A stretch of DNA of 6,439 bases, taken from the NCBI GenBank assembly GCA_030840665.1, contig JAVEEB010000077.1, forward strand, positions 1 to 6,439, given 5' to 3'. A program made the translations under genes and the position numbers. This document shows, in pieces, positions 1 to 6,439 of the stretch. Each line of letters starts with the position of its first letter. Within the stretch, counting starts at the first letter, position 1. The notes beneath the pieces are model-generated. The model worked only from the letters and a program-made list of their open reading frames with translations, was not told the DNA's origin and ran no database searches. Origin of the DNA: Frankiaceae bacterium (GTDB lineage: Bacteria > Actinomycetota > Actinomycetes > JAVEEB01).

Positions 1-1
1 G

Positions 2-3000
2 TACTTCGGGGGCATCCTCACCGGCATAGTCCACGCTGCGAAAGAAGCCGGCGGCCGAGTCGTCGCCATCCAGACGCTCGACTCCGGGCTGACGGACGAA
101 GAGACCCTGCGTACGCCGTCCTACGGCTACGCCCTCGCCAACGCCCAGGTCGACGCGTGGCTTGTCCTCGGCACGTCCGTCGCCACGGACCACCTGCAGT
201 TCCTGCGCGGCACAGGCAAGCCCCTGGCGTTGGTGAGCACGTCGTGGCCGGACGGTGATTGGGCGACCGTGATCCCCGACAATGACGGCGGCGTTCGCGA
301 TGCCATCGCACACCTGATGCAGCACGGGCATCGCCGCATCGCCTTCGTGGGCGACCTGCTGCACCATGACGTCGCCGAGCGGCACACGTCGTACCTCGAA
401 GCGTTGCGTCAACATGGCCTCGACGCCGACGGCGCCCTCGTCTACTCGGCGAGCGACAACATGGACGACGCCGGCCGCGCGTGTGGCCGCCGCTTCATCG
501 CTGATGGGCTGCCGGCAACCGCGGTCCTCTGCGGCACCGACCTGAACGCCATCGGCTTCATGGACGCACTGGCCGCCGCGGGTGTCAACGTTCCGGCGGA
601 CGTCGCTGTCGTCGGGTTCGACGACGACGAACTCGCCGCGCATTCGTCGCCGACCCTGTCCACCGTGCGGCAAGGCTTCGAGTCGATCGGCCGGTCCGCG
701 ATGGCCGTCGTCCTCGCCGGGTTGCAGGACGGCGCCAGCCCGGCCCGGCACCTCGTGCCCACCGTGTACGTTGCGCGGGAATCCTGTGGCTGCACAGCGT
801 CCACGTCGCTGAGTCCTGTCGTCGGTCGCGGCGATGTGGTGTCGCCGACGGCAACCGCGGCGCTGCAAGCTGCCCTGCGTACGTGTCTCGCGGATGACGG
901 CGACGTGGGCGCCGTCGCGGAGTGCGCCAGCCGCATCGTCGCCGCCGCGTCTCGCCTGCTCGACGGTGAGGCCCACGGCGACGACGTCGATGAGATAAGT
1001 GCCCGCCTGTACGACATCATCCCGCACGACGAGAGCATCGGACCGGTGTCGTCCGCGATCCACACCGCGGTGCACGACCTCGTGGAGCACCACGATGCCG
1101 CGACGCCCGCCCGCGTCGCGGCCGTCGAGGATTTTGTACGGGCTGTCACGTTGAGCGGCGCCCGCGTGCACCTGAGCCGGCAGTACGAGGGGCACAGCTT
1201 CTTCCAGCGGGTGCTGCGGACGCAGTACGAGATCAGCATGGATCTGCTCCGCCGGCGTGAGCTGAAGCCCGAGGAACTTCGTTGGCTGGAACGGACCTCA
1301 CTCACCGCGGGCTGCTTCGGCATTTGGGCGAGCGTGTCCTCGACAGAGCCGGACGACGACGATGAGGACCTGAACGCCGGCGTCCCCTCGCTGGAGATCG
1401 CCGGGCTCTACGTCCGCGACGGTCAGCCCGGCGCGTCGCTGGGGAGCCGGGTGGCTCTCGACCAGTTTCCGTCCCGCGCCTTCCTCGGGCTTGCCGACGA
1501 CAACGACGAAGACGCGGTCCTGCTGCTGCCGGTGAAAGTGGGCGTGAGCGACTGGGGCTGGCTGGCCGTCGTCGGACCGGTCGAGCAGCGGGTCATGTCC
1601 GGCCGCGGGTCAACCGACCAGTGGGCGGCGCTGCTCGCCGTGGCCCTCGACAACGAGACCCTGCTCGATTCCTTGCGGGAGCAGCGCGAGCACCTGACGA
1701 ACGCCTATCAGCGTGAGCGCGCGCTGGTGGAGGGCGTGCGTTCCAGCGAGGAGCGCTACGCGCTGGCGATGCGCGCCGGCAACGACGGCCTGTGGGACTG
1801 GGACCTGACGGCGAACAACATCTACTACTCGCCGCGCTGGAAGGAAATGCTCGGGTACGGCGAGGACGAGATCGGCACGTCCGTCGACGAGTGGTTCGAC
1901 CGCGTCCACGAGGCCGACAGGTCCTCGCTGTCGATGGCCGTCAACCGGCACGCGCGCGGCCTCGACGGGGCGCTGCAACACGAGCACCGGCTGAAGGCCG
2001 CGGACGACACCTACCGGTGGGTCCTGTGCCGCGGGCTGCGGGTCACCGACGCCGACGGCGTGCCGGTGCGCATGGTCGGCTCGTCCACCGACATCACCGA
2101 CCGCAAGGAGCTCGAACAGCGGCTCCGCCGGGATGCGACGTACGACCCGGTGACGCACCTGCCCAACCGGGTGTTGTTCCTCGAGCAGCTGCGCCGGGCC
2201 GTCGAGCACACGAAACGCGAGCCCGAGCACGTGTTCGCGGTGCTCTTCCTCGATCTCGACGGCTTCAAGATCGTGAACGATTCGCTCGGGCACCTGTTCG
2301 GCGACAAGCTGCTGATCGCCGTCGCCGAACGGCTACAGGAGCATCTGCGCCCGCGCGACGTTGCGGCCCGCTTCGGTGGCGACGAGTTCGCCGTGCTGCT
2401 CAACGACGTGGAGCACCTGCGCGACGTGTCGACGACCGCCGAGCGACTGCAGGCGCAGCTGGCGGCGCCGTTCGACATCGACGGGCAACAGGTCGTCATC
2501 ACCGCGGGCATCGGCATCGCGTTGAGCATCACCGGGTACGAGCGCGCTGACGACGTGCTGCGTGACGCGGACATCGCGATGTACCAGGCGAAGGCCATCG
2601 GCGGGGGCACCCACGTCGTCTTCGACGTCGACATGCACGCGCGAGCGGTGCACCGGCTGAGCGTCGAGGGTCAGCTGCGCGCGGCGATCGACAACGGCGC
2701 GATGGAACTGCACTACCAGCCGATCGTGTCGCTCGCGACGCACGAGCTCGAGGGCTTCGAGGCGCTCGTACGCTGGCGGCACCCGGAGCGCGGCCTGTTG
2801 CAACCGCACGACTTCCTGCACATCGCGGAAGAGGCGTCGCTCACGATCCCGATGGGCCGCTGGATCCTGCAGGAGGCGTGCCGGCGGATCCGGGAGTGGG
2901 AGGCCGTCGCGCCGCTGCACCCGGGAGCGAAGCTGAGCCTGAACGTGTCGAACCGGCAGTTCTGGCACAAGAGTTTCCTGCCGCTGCTCGAGCACACGTT

Positions 3001-3457
3001 GATCGAGACCGGCCTCGACCCGCAATCGCTGCGACTCGAGATCACCGAGGGCGTCATCATGCACAACCCGGAGCTCGCCGACACCTTGATGCGCCGGCTG
3101 CACCGCCTCGGATTCCCTTTGCACATTGACGATTTCGGCACCGGCTACTCGTCGCTGGAAGCGCTGCACCGTTTCCCGATCGACGCACTGAAGATCGACC
3201 GGTCGTTCGTGGCGCGGCTCGGATCCGACAAGCGGAGCAGCAAGATCGTGCGGACCATCGTGCTGATGGGCCAGGACCTCGAGGTCGACATCATCGCCGA
3301 GGGCGTCGAGACCGCCGAGCAGGCGGACCTGCTCGGCGCTCTCGACTGCGGGTACGCCCAAGGCCACTGGTTCTCGCGCGCCGTCCCCGGCGACGTCGCC
3401 ACGCAGATGCTGCGCGACTGGCGGCCGTTGTACGGCGCGGAGCCGTCAGCCGACTAG
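2..3457 (+). CDS. LacI/PBP1-like sensor–PAS–GGDEF–EAL protein, c-di-GMP cyclase/phosphodiesterase (5' partial)
   Basis: The protein probably makes and degrades cyclic di-GMP under control of a small ligand. The frame is open from base 2 and homology starts at once, so the true start lies upstream; 1151 residues are visible. Residues 1 to about 262 look like a LacI/GalR-type ligand-binding domain, with GHRRIAFVG at 109-117, DVAVVGFDD at 200-208 and a closing RESCGC. Residues 265-580 are unassigned: helical segments, an acidic run (451-456), a possible GAF-like fold and a coiled-coil-like stretch. A PAS/PAC domain spans about 581-705. The GGDEF domain has an intact GGDEF (792-796) and an RPRD inhibitory site (783-786) exactly five residues before it. 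The EAL domain keeps EALVRW (920-925), N981, E1013, D1043, D1044, K1064, E1100 and Q1120, so both active sites look competent. I see no membrane segment, so it should be cytoplasmic. Any N-terminal DNA-binding domain would be outside the window. Ligand and net activity are unknown. Confidence 0.93.
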   Translation, partial: YFGGILTGIVHAAKEAGGRVVAIQTLDSGLTDEETLRTPSYGYALANAQVDAWLVLGTSVATDHLQFLRGTGKPLALVSTSWPDGDWATVIPDNDGGVRDAIAHLMQHGHRRIAFVGDLLHHDVAERHTSYLEALRQHGLDADGALVYSASDNMDDAGRACGRRFIADGLPATAVLCGTDLNAIGFMDALAAAGVNVPADVAVVGFDDDELAAHSSPTLSTVRQGFESIGRSAMAVVLAGLQDGASPARHLVPTVYVARESCGCTASTSLSPVVGRGDVVSPTATAALQAALRTCLADDGDVGAVAECASRIVAAASRLLDGEAHGDDVDEISARLYDIIPHDESIGPVSSAIHTAVHDLVEHHDAATPARVAAVEDFVRAVTLSGARVHLSRQYEGHSFFQRVLRTQYEISMDLLRRRELKPEELRWLERTSLTAGCFGIWASVSSTEPDDDDEDLNAGVPSLEIAGLYVRDGQPGASLGSRVALDQFPSRAFLGLADDNDEDAVLLLPVKVGVSDWGWLAVVGPVEQRVMSGRGSTDQWAALLAVALDNETLLDSLREQREHLTNAYQRERALVEGVRSSEERYALAMRAGNDGLWDWDLTANNIYYSPRWKEMLGYGEDEIGTSVDEWFDRVHEADRSSLSMAVNRHARGLDGALQHEHRLKAADDTYRWVLCRGLRVTDADGVPVRMVGSSTDITDRKELEQRLRRDATYDPVTHLPNRVLFLEQLRRAVEHTKREPEHVFAVLFLDLDGFKIVNDSLGHLFGDKLLIAVAERLQEHLRPRDVAARFGGDEFAVLLNDVEHLRDVSTTAERLQAQLAAPFDIDGQQVVITAGIGIALSITGYERADDVLRDADIAMYQAKAIGGGTHVVFDVDMHARAVHRLSVEGQLRAAIDNGAMELHYQPIVSLATHELEGFEALVRWRHPERGLLQPHDFLHIAEEASLTIPMGRWILQEACRRIREWEAVAPLHPGAKLSLNVSNRQFWHKSFLPLLEHTLIETGLDPQSLRLEITEGVIMHNPELADTLMRRLHRLGFPLHIDDFGTGYSSLEALHRFPIDALKIDRSFVARLGSDKRSSKIVRTIVLMGQDLEVDIIAEGVETAEQADLLGALDCGYAQGHWFSRAVPGDVATQMLRDWRPLYGAEPSAD

Positions 3458-4324
3458 GTAGCTGCCGTGCTCGAGTTCGTCAGCGAGGGAGGCGCGGTGC
3501 GGAGCCCAGCCGAGCTCGGTCTGGCCGCGGGTGCCCGTCACGTACTGGTTGAGCAGGAGCGCGTCGGCGAAGGCCTCACCGAAACGGGCGCGGGTGTTCT
3601 CGACGGTGTCCGCGGCAACGCCGGTCGCGCCGACCGCGCGGGCCGCTGCCTCGCCGAGCTCGCGGACGGTCGGATGCCCGCTGACACCCAGGTAGTACGC
3701 GCCGTCCAGGCCGTTCGTGAGCGCGCGTACGTAGAGGTCCGCGAGGTCGTCCGCGTGCACTGTGGCCCAATGCTGCTCACCATCGCCCACGAGCAACAGC
3801 GCGCCGTCGTCCGTGCGCGGCGCGCTCGTGATGACGTTCGGGATGCCCTTGCCGCCGCCGTACACGATGCCGGGCACCACGATGCTGACGCGGGCTCCTT
3901 CGGCGGACAGGACGACCTTGGCGACGTCCTCGCGCCACGCGGTGATCGGCGGCGCGTTGTAGGGGGACTGCTCGGTGAGGTCGTCGCCGCTGCCGTAGAC
4001 CCAGACGCCGCTGGTGTGCACGTACGGCTTGCCGGTGCCGGAGTAGGCCTCGACGGCGGCGGTCGCGGCGGCGCGGTCAAAGTCGGGGGACGTCGCGTCG
4101 TTGGGTGACGCGGTGTGGATGGCCCCGTCGACGGCCGCCAACTGGGCGGTGAACCACGCGATATCCGTGATGTCGCCGATCACCGCGGTCGCGCCGGCCG
4201 CATCCAGGACCTTGGCGGACTGTTCGCTGCGCGCAATGGCCGTGACGTCGTGGCCCTCAGCGAGAAGGGCGTTCAAGACGGCTGAGCCGACGAAGCCGGT
4301 CCCGCCAGTGAGTAGAACGTGCAT
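3446..4324 (-). CDS. Atypical extended SDR, NAD(P)-dependent epimerase/dehydratase-family protein
   Basis: This 292-residue protein is a Rossmann-fold oxidoreductase or epimerase relative of unknown substrate. The N-terminus carries the extended-SDR dinucleotide motif TGGTGFVG (residues 6-13). An arginine follows the second strand (AIARS, 29-33), which hints at NADP(H) preference. The mid-protein strand HTSGVWVYG (103-111), the VPGIVYGGG segment (150-158) and WATVHADDLADLYV (186-199) are typical of epimerase-like SDRs. The usual YxxxK catalytic pair is not complete: K136 fits the lysine, but the residue four before it is E132. This recalls atypical SDR subgroups related to NAD-dependent epimerases (possibly SDR_a7). 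The ATG start is preceded by a strong Shine-Dalgarno site. The gene lies 90 bp downstream of the ligase gene on the same strand, so co-transcription is possible. Its last 12 bp overlap the end of the convergent GGDEF-EAL gene. The fold assignment is secure; the reaction is not known. Confidence 0.9.
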   Translation of the reverse strand: MHVLLTGGTGFVGSAVLNALLAEGHDVTAIARSEQSAKVLDAAGATAVIGDITDIAWFTAQLAAVDGAIHTASPNDATSPDFDRAAATAAVEAYSGTGKPYVHTSGVWVYGSGDDLTEQSPYNAPPITAWREDVAKVVLSAEGARVSIVVPGIVYGGGKGIPNVITSAPRTDDGALLLVGDGEQHWATVHADDLADLYVRALTNGLDGAYYLGVSGHPTVRELGEAAARAVGATGVAADTVENTRARFGEAFADALLLNQYVTGTRGQTELGWAPHRASLADELEHGSYLVG

Positions 4325-4331
4325 CTTCGTT

Positions 4332-4338
4332 CCTCCTT
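4332..4338 (-). promoter_or_regulatory. Ribosome binding site of the SDR gene
   Basis: Read on the minus strand, AAGGAGG ends 7 nt before the ATG at 4324. It is a near-perfect complement to the 3' end of 16S rRNA and fixes the start of the SDR gene. It also shows that this gene can be translated independently of the ligase gene upstream. Confidence 0.85.
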
Positions 4339-4414
4339 GTACGGCCGCGCGGGCATGGCGGCAGACAAAGGGCCCAACACCAGGGGTAGGGGTCTGCTTC
4401 CCTTTCTCGGTGGG

Positions 4415-5491
4415 TCAGCCGAAGACGTCCGCCAACGCGAACGCGACAGGCTTGTCCAGCTGGGCATACGTGCAGGTCGCCTGGTCACGATCCGGTCGCC
4501 ACCGGCGGAAGTGGGCGGTGTGGCGGAAGCGGTCGCCTTCCATGTGGTCGTACGCGACCTCGACGACCAACTCCGGGCGGAGGGGCACCCAGGTGAGATC
4601 CTTGCCGGCATTCCACCGACTGGCGGCGCCGGGCTTGCGACCGTCGGTGTCCGCGCCCAGCCCGAAGGCCTCGCCCCACGGGTGGCCGCCGATATCGTCC
4701 GTCAGGTAGGGCTTGAGCTCCTCGACGAGCTCCGCCCGGCGGCCCATGGTGAACGACGCGGCGACACCGATGTGATGCAGCGTGCCGTGCTCGTCGTACA
4801 AACCGAGAAGCAGCGAGCCGACGACCGGCCCGCTCTTGTGCCAGCGGAAACCCGCGACGACGCAATCGGCCGTCCGCTCGTGCTTGACCTTGAACATGAC
4901 ACGTTCATTTTGCTTGTACGGCATGGAAAGTGGCTTCGCGACGATGCCGTCGAGGCCGGCGCCTTCGAAGTGCGTGAACCACTCCTGCGCGATGCCCGGG
5001 TCGTCGGTTGCCGGGGAGAGGTGCACCGGTGCCTTCGCTGCGGCGAGCGCTTCAGCGAGCAACTCGCGGCGCCGGCTGAAGGGCTCGTTGACGAGCGACT
5101 CGTCGCCCAGGGCGAGCAGGTCGAAGGCGACGAAGGAGGCGGGGGTCTGTGCGGCAAGGAGTTTCACGCGCGAGTCGGCGGGATGAATGCGTTGCAGGAG
5201 GGCCTCGAAGTCGAGGCCGTCGCCGCCGGGGATGACGATCTCGCCGTCGACGACGCACCGCGGGGGGAGCTGGGCCAGTGCCGCGGCCACGACCTCGGGG
5301 AAGTAGCGGGTGAGCGGCTTCTCGTTGCGGCTGCCGAGCACGACCTCGTCACCGTCGCGGAAAATCACGCACCTGAACCCATCCCATTTGGGCTCGTACA
5401 GGAGGTCGCCCGTCTTCGCGTTGGGGAGCGGCACGCCTTGGACGGATTTGGCGAGCATGGGTGCGACGGGCGGCATAACGGGCAGGTCCAT
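4415..5491 (-). CDS. ligC: ATP-dependent DNA ligase, LigC type
   Basis: The enzyme seals nicks in duplex DNA using ATP through a lysine-AMP intermediate. All nucleotidyltransferase motifs are visible in the 358-residue reading: motif I KWDG with the adenylated lysine K35, motif Ia LGSRNEKPLTRYF (52-64), motif III VVDGEIVI (80-87), motif IV DGIVAK (181-186), motif V MFKVKH (199-204), and an OB-fold ending in the motif VI-like RHTAHFRRWRPDR (323-335). From memory, mycobacterial LigC is 358 residues and begins MQLPVMPP; this protein begins MDLPVMPP, so I chose the ATG at 5491. The frame stays open upstream to an in-frame ATG at 5503 and a TTG at 5527, neither with a good ribosome binding site; the chosen ATG has only a weak GGCGG beside it. 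LigC-type ligases lack the polymerase and nuclease domains of LigD and are proposed to act in excision repair or backup end joining. No Ku or LigD gene is visible here. The gene diverges from the DHFR-like gene. Confidence 0.93.
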   Translation of the reverse strand: MDLPVMPPVAPMLAKSVQGVPLPNAKTGDLLYEPKWDGFRCVIFRDGDEVVLGSRNEKPLTRYFPEVVAAALAQLPPRCVVDGEIVIPGGDGLDFEALLQRIHPADSRVKLLAAQTPASFVAFDLLALGDESLVNEPFSRRRELLAEALAAAKAPVHLSPATDDPGIAQEWFTHFEGAGLDGIVAKPLSMPYKQNERVMFKVKHERTADCVVAGFRWHKSGPVVGSLLLGLYDEHGTLHHIGVAASFTMGRRAELVEELKPYLTDDIGGHPWGEAFGLGADTDGRKPGAASRWNAGKDLTWVPLRPELVVEVAYDHMEGDRFRHTAHFRRWRPDRDQATCTYAQLDKPVAFALADVFG

Positions 5492-5553
5492 GCCGCCAAT
5501 CATGTCTGCGGGTGGGACCGACGACAATCAGCGGGTGCGCTAAGGAGCTGCTC
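5492..5553. promoter_or_regulatory. 62-bp divergent intergenic region between ligC and the DHFR-like gene
   Basis: Both flanking genes start from this short gap, so it, or the beginnings of the two genes, should hold two divergent promoters. I find no convincing -35/-10 pair on either strand. The only clear signal is the ribosome binding site of the plus-strand gene. The promoter role is inferred from layout alone. Confidence 0.35.
5542..5547 (+). promoter_or_regulatory. Ribosome binding site of the DHFR-like gene
   Basis: AAGGAG lies 6 nt before the ATG at 5554. It decides the start against a longer in-frame reading from the ATG at 5512, which would add 14 residues without family resemblance. 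Confidence 0.85.
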
Positions 5554-6129
5554 ATGGGGAAGCTGACGTACACGGCGATCATGTCGCTCGACGGCTATGT
5601 CTCGGACGAGACCGGCAATTTCGACTGGGCGGCGCCCGATGAGGAGGTGCACGCCTTCATCAACGACCTCGAGCGGCCCGTCGGCACGTACCTCTACGGT
5701 CGTCGGTTGTACGACGTGATGCTCTATTGGGAGACCGCGGACACGGGCGCCGACGCGTCTCCTGTCGAGGTCGATTACACGCGGATCTGGCAGGCGGCCG
5801 ACAAGGTTGTCTACTCGACGACGCTGGAGAAGGTGTCGAGCCAGCGCACGCGGATCGAGCGCACGTTTGACGCCGACACCGTGCGGCGGCTGAAGGCGAC
5901 GGCGGATCGCGAGATCAGCGTCGGCGGGGCCGAGCTCGCCGGCCAGGCCCTCGAGGCGGGCTTGGTCGACGAATGCCAATTCTTCGTCGTGCCGTTCGTC
6001 GTCGGCGGGGGCACTCGCGCCTTCCCGACGGACACCCGGCTGCAGCTCACCCTCGTCGATGAACGCCGCTTCCGCGACGGCACCGTGTATCTGCACTACG
6101 GCGTCGAGGTCGCGCCGACCGCGGGTTGA
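5554..6129 (+). CDS. Dihydrofolate reductase-family (RibD C-terminal domain) protein
   Basis: This 191-residue protein belongs to the RibD-C/DHFR-like superfamily of NADPH-binding reductases. Many stand-alone members in actinobacteria have no proven substrate, so neither dihydrofolate nor a riboflavin intermediate should be assumed. Family signs are the opening strand ending SLDGYV (11-16), YGRRLYDVM (48-56), the glycine-rich nucleotide-binding turn SVGGAEL (122-128) and the late block VVPFVVGGGTRAF ending with the glycine triplet at 151-153. The length is normal for single-domain members. The start has a good ribosome binding site. It reads divergently from the ligase gene. A perfect palindrome begins two bases after the stop codon and may end transcription or regulate the next gene. 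No signal peptide or membrane segment is seen, so it is likely cytoplasmic. Confidence 0.9.
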   Translation: MGKLTYTAIMSLDGYVSDETGNFDWAAPDEEVHAFINDLERPVGTYLYGRRLYDVMLYWETADTGADASPVEVDYTRIWQAADKVVYSTTLEKVSSQRTRIERTFDADTVRRLKATADREISVGGAELAGQALEAGLVDECQFFVVPFVVGGGTRAFPTDTRLQLTLVDERRFRDGTVYLHYGVEVAPTAG

Positions 6130-6131
6130 GA

Positions 6132-6147
6132 CGTTTCCGCGGAAACG
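6132..6147. repeat. Perfect 16-bp palindrome (terminator hairpin or operator)
   Basis: CGTTTCCGCGGAAACG is its own reverse complement. The symmetry extends to 22 bp (6129-6150) with one mismatched pair. It starts two bases after the DHFR-like gene's stop and lies 54 bases before the next start codon. As RNA it could fold into a 6-bp stem with a CGCG loop, but no run of T follows, so an intrinsic terminator would be of the U-tract-free kind. As DNA it looks like a dimeric repressor site. Its centre is GC, not the CG usual for LacI-family operators. Sequence alone does not decide between the roles. Confidence 0.6.
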
Positions 6148-6189
6148 CCTAGCGCTACGAAGGCAGCCGATCTGACCTGCGTTGGAGTC

Positions 6190-6195
6190 CATACT
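6190..6195 (+). promoter_or_regulatory. Possible -10 element for a leaderless transcript
   Basis: CATACT keeps the conserved second A and last T of the -10 consensus and ends 6 nt before the ATG at 6202. Transcription would then begin at or very near the start codon, as in many leaderless actinobacterial messages. In support, no Shine-Dalgarno site sits at proper distance; the only GGAG (6184-6187) is 14 nt away. I see no matching -35 hexamer, so this is weak. Confidence 0.25.
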
Positions 6196-6201
6196 GGGCG
6201 C

Positions 6202-6439
6202 ATGAAGGTGAAGCAAAAGGTGGACTTCGGCATTCGGTCGTTCACGATGCCGGCCTCGGAAATCTCAGCGCGACTGTTGATCGAGCCTGATAAAGCGATG
6301 GTGCTCGGGAGTAGGGCGACGGTGCCGAAACTGGTTCCGGTGTGCCACGGCTGGTACGTCGTCTGCGACAAACCTGGGTTGTGCGTCGACGAGCAATTCG
6401 TGGAAGTGATGACGCGCGTCGCGCCTGCCGTGGACCGTA
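6202..6439 (+). CDS. DUF4279-like protein (3' partial)
   Basis: From the ATG at 6202 the frame stays open to the window's end, giving 79 complete residues of an unfinished gene. The pattern MPASEISARLLIEPDKAMVLGS near residues 16-37, a later HGWYVVCD and then a helix-like VDEQFVEVMTRV resemble the DUF4279 family as I recall it. In that family a short ligand-like motif around L-x-I/L-x-P-D/T precedes a conserved tryptophan strand. No molecular function is established for this family. Codon use is less G/C-biased than in the neighbouring genes (about 17 of 79 third positions are A or T, including three AAA codons), which hints at a different history but is a small sample. No ribosome binding site is visible at normal spacing, so it may be leaderless or start elsewhere (GTG at 6208 is an alternative). 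The palindrome upstream may regulate it. Confidence 0.6.
   Translation, partial: MKVKQKVDFGIRSFTMPASEISARLLIEPDKAMVLGSRATVPKLVPVCHGWYVVCDKPGLCVDEQFVEVMTRVAPAVDR

Noticed and set aside
442..2634. Several long minus-strand frames under the sensor and GGDEF regions
   Set aside because: They are Arg/Ser/Pro-rich translations typical of shadow frames and lie opposite a gene with unbroken, recognisable domains.
3440..3472. Interrupted stem-loop (GAGC...CAGC / GCTG...GCTC) at the convergent gene ends as a bidirectional terminator
   Set aside because: It has only two 4-bp stems separated by an unpaired 3/4-nt internal loop, a 10-nt apical loop and no T-run, which is easily found by chance at this base composition.
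4367..4405. AAAGGG...CCCTTT inverted repeat between ligC and the SDR gene as a terminator
   Set aside because: Only a 6-bp stem with a 27-nt loop; too weak to call, so co-transcription of the two genes stays open.
4319..5566. A 415-codon plus-strand frame across the ligase gene
   Set aside because: It is antisense to a ligase with all catalytic motifs in order; its own translation has no recognisable domain.
6132..6147. The palindrome as an operator bound by the LacI-like protein at the left edge
   Set aside because: The palindrome's centre is not the CG step typical of LacI-family sites, no HTH domain is visible in that protein, and the two are about 2.7 kb apart with unrelated genes between.
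5500..6216. A 238-codon open frame antisense to the DHFR-like gene
   Set aside because: Long antisense frames are expected in high-GC coding DNA. The translation shows no family motif, and the plus-strand gene has a clear ribosome binding site and conserved motifs.

Overview
The window reads as chromosomal DNA of a high-GC Gram-positive bacterium (Actinomycetota). The grounds are strong G/C bias at third codon positions, AAGGAG-type ribosome binding sites, and a 358-residue ATP-dependent ligase of the mycobacterial LigC type. I cannot place it to genus. No rRNA, tRNA, insertion sequence, CRISPR array or phage gene is visible, and no stretch over 300 bases lacks a gene.

Layout: (1) Bases 2-3457, plus strand, hold the C-terminal 1151 residues of a very large cytoplasmic signalling protein whose start lies before the window. 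It has a LacI/PBP1-like ligand-binding domain, a long unassigned middle region, a PAS domain, a GGDEF domain and an EAL domain. (2) Bases 3446-4324, minus strand, encode an atypical NAD(P)-binding SDR-family protein that overlaps the end of gene 1 by 12 bp tail to tail. (3) Bases 4415-5491, minus strand, encode the LigC-type DNA ligase, 90 bp upstream of the SDR gene and possibly co-transcribed with it. (4) Bases 5554-6129, plus strand, encode a RibD-C/dihydrofolate-reductase-family protein, divergent from the ligase across 62 bp. (5) A perfect 16-bp palindrome at 6132-6147 follows that stop codon. (6) From 6202 a gene resembling the DUF4279 family runs off the window's end.

The genes do not form an obvious pathway. 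The first is a c-di-GMP turnover enzyme that probably responds to a small ligand bound by its PBP-like domain. The ligase points to DNA repair. The SDR and DHFR-like proteins are generic redox-family members of unknown substrate. I see no convincing new multi-gene system. The most notable items are the PBP-PAS-GGDEF-EAL fusion with its unassigned middle region, the palindrome, and the SDR's lost catalytic tyrosine.
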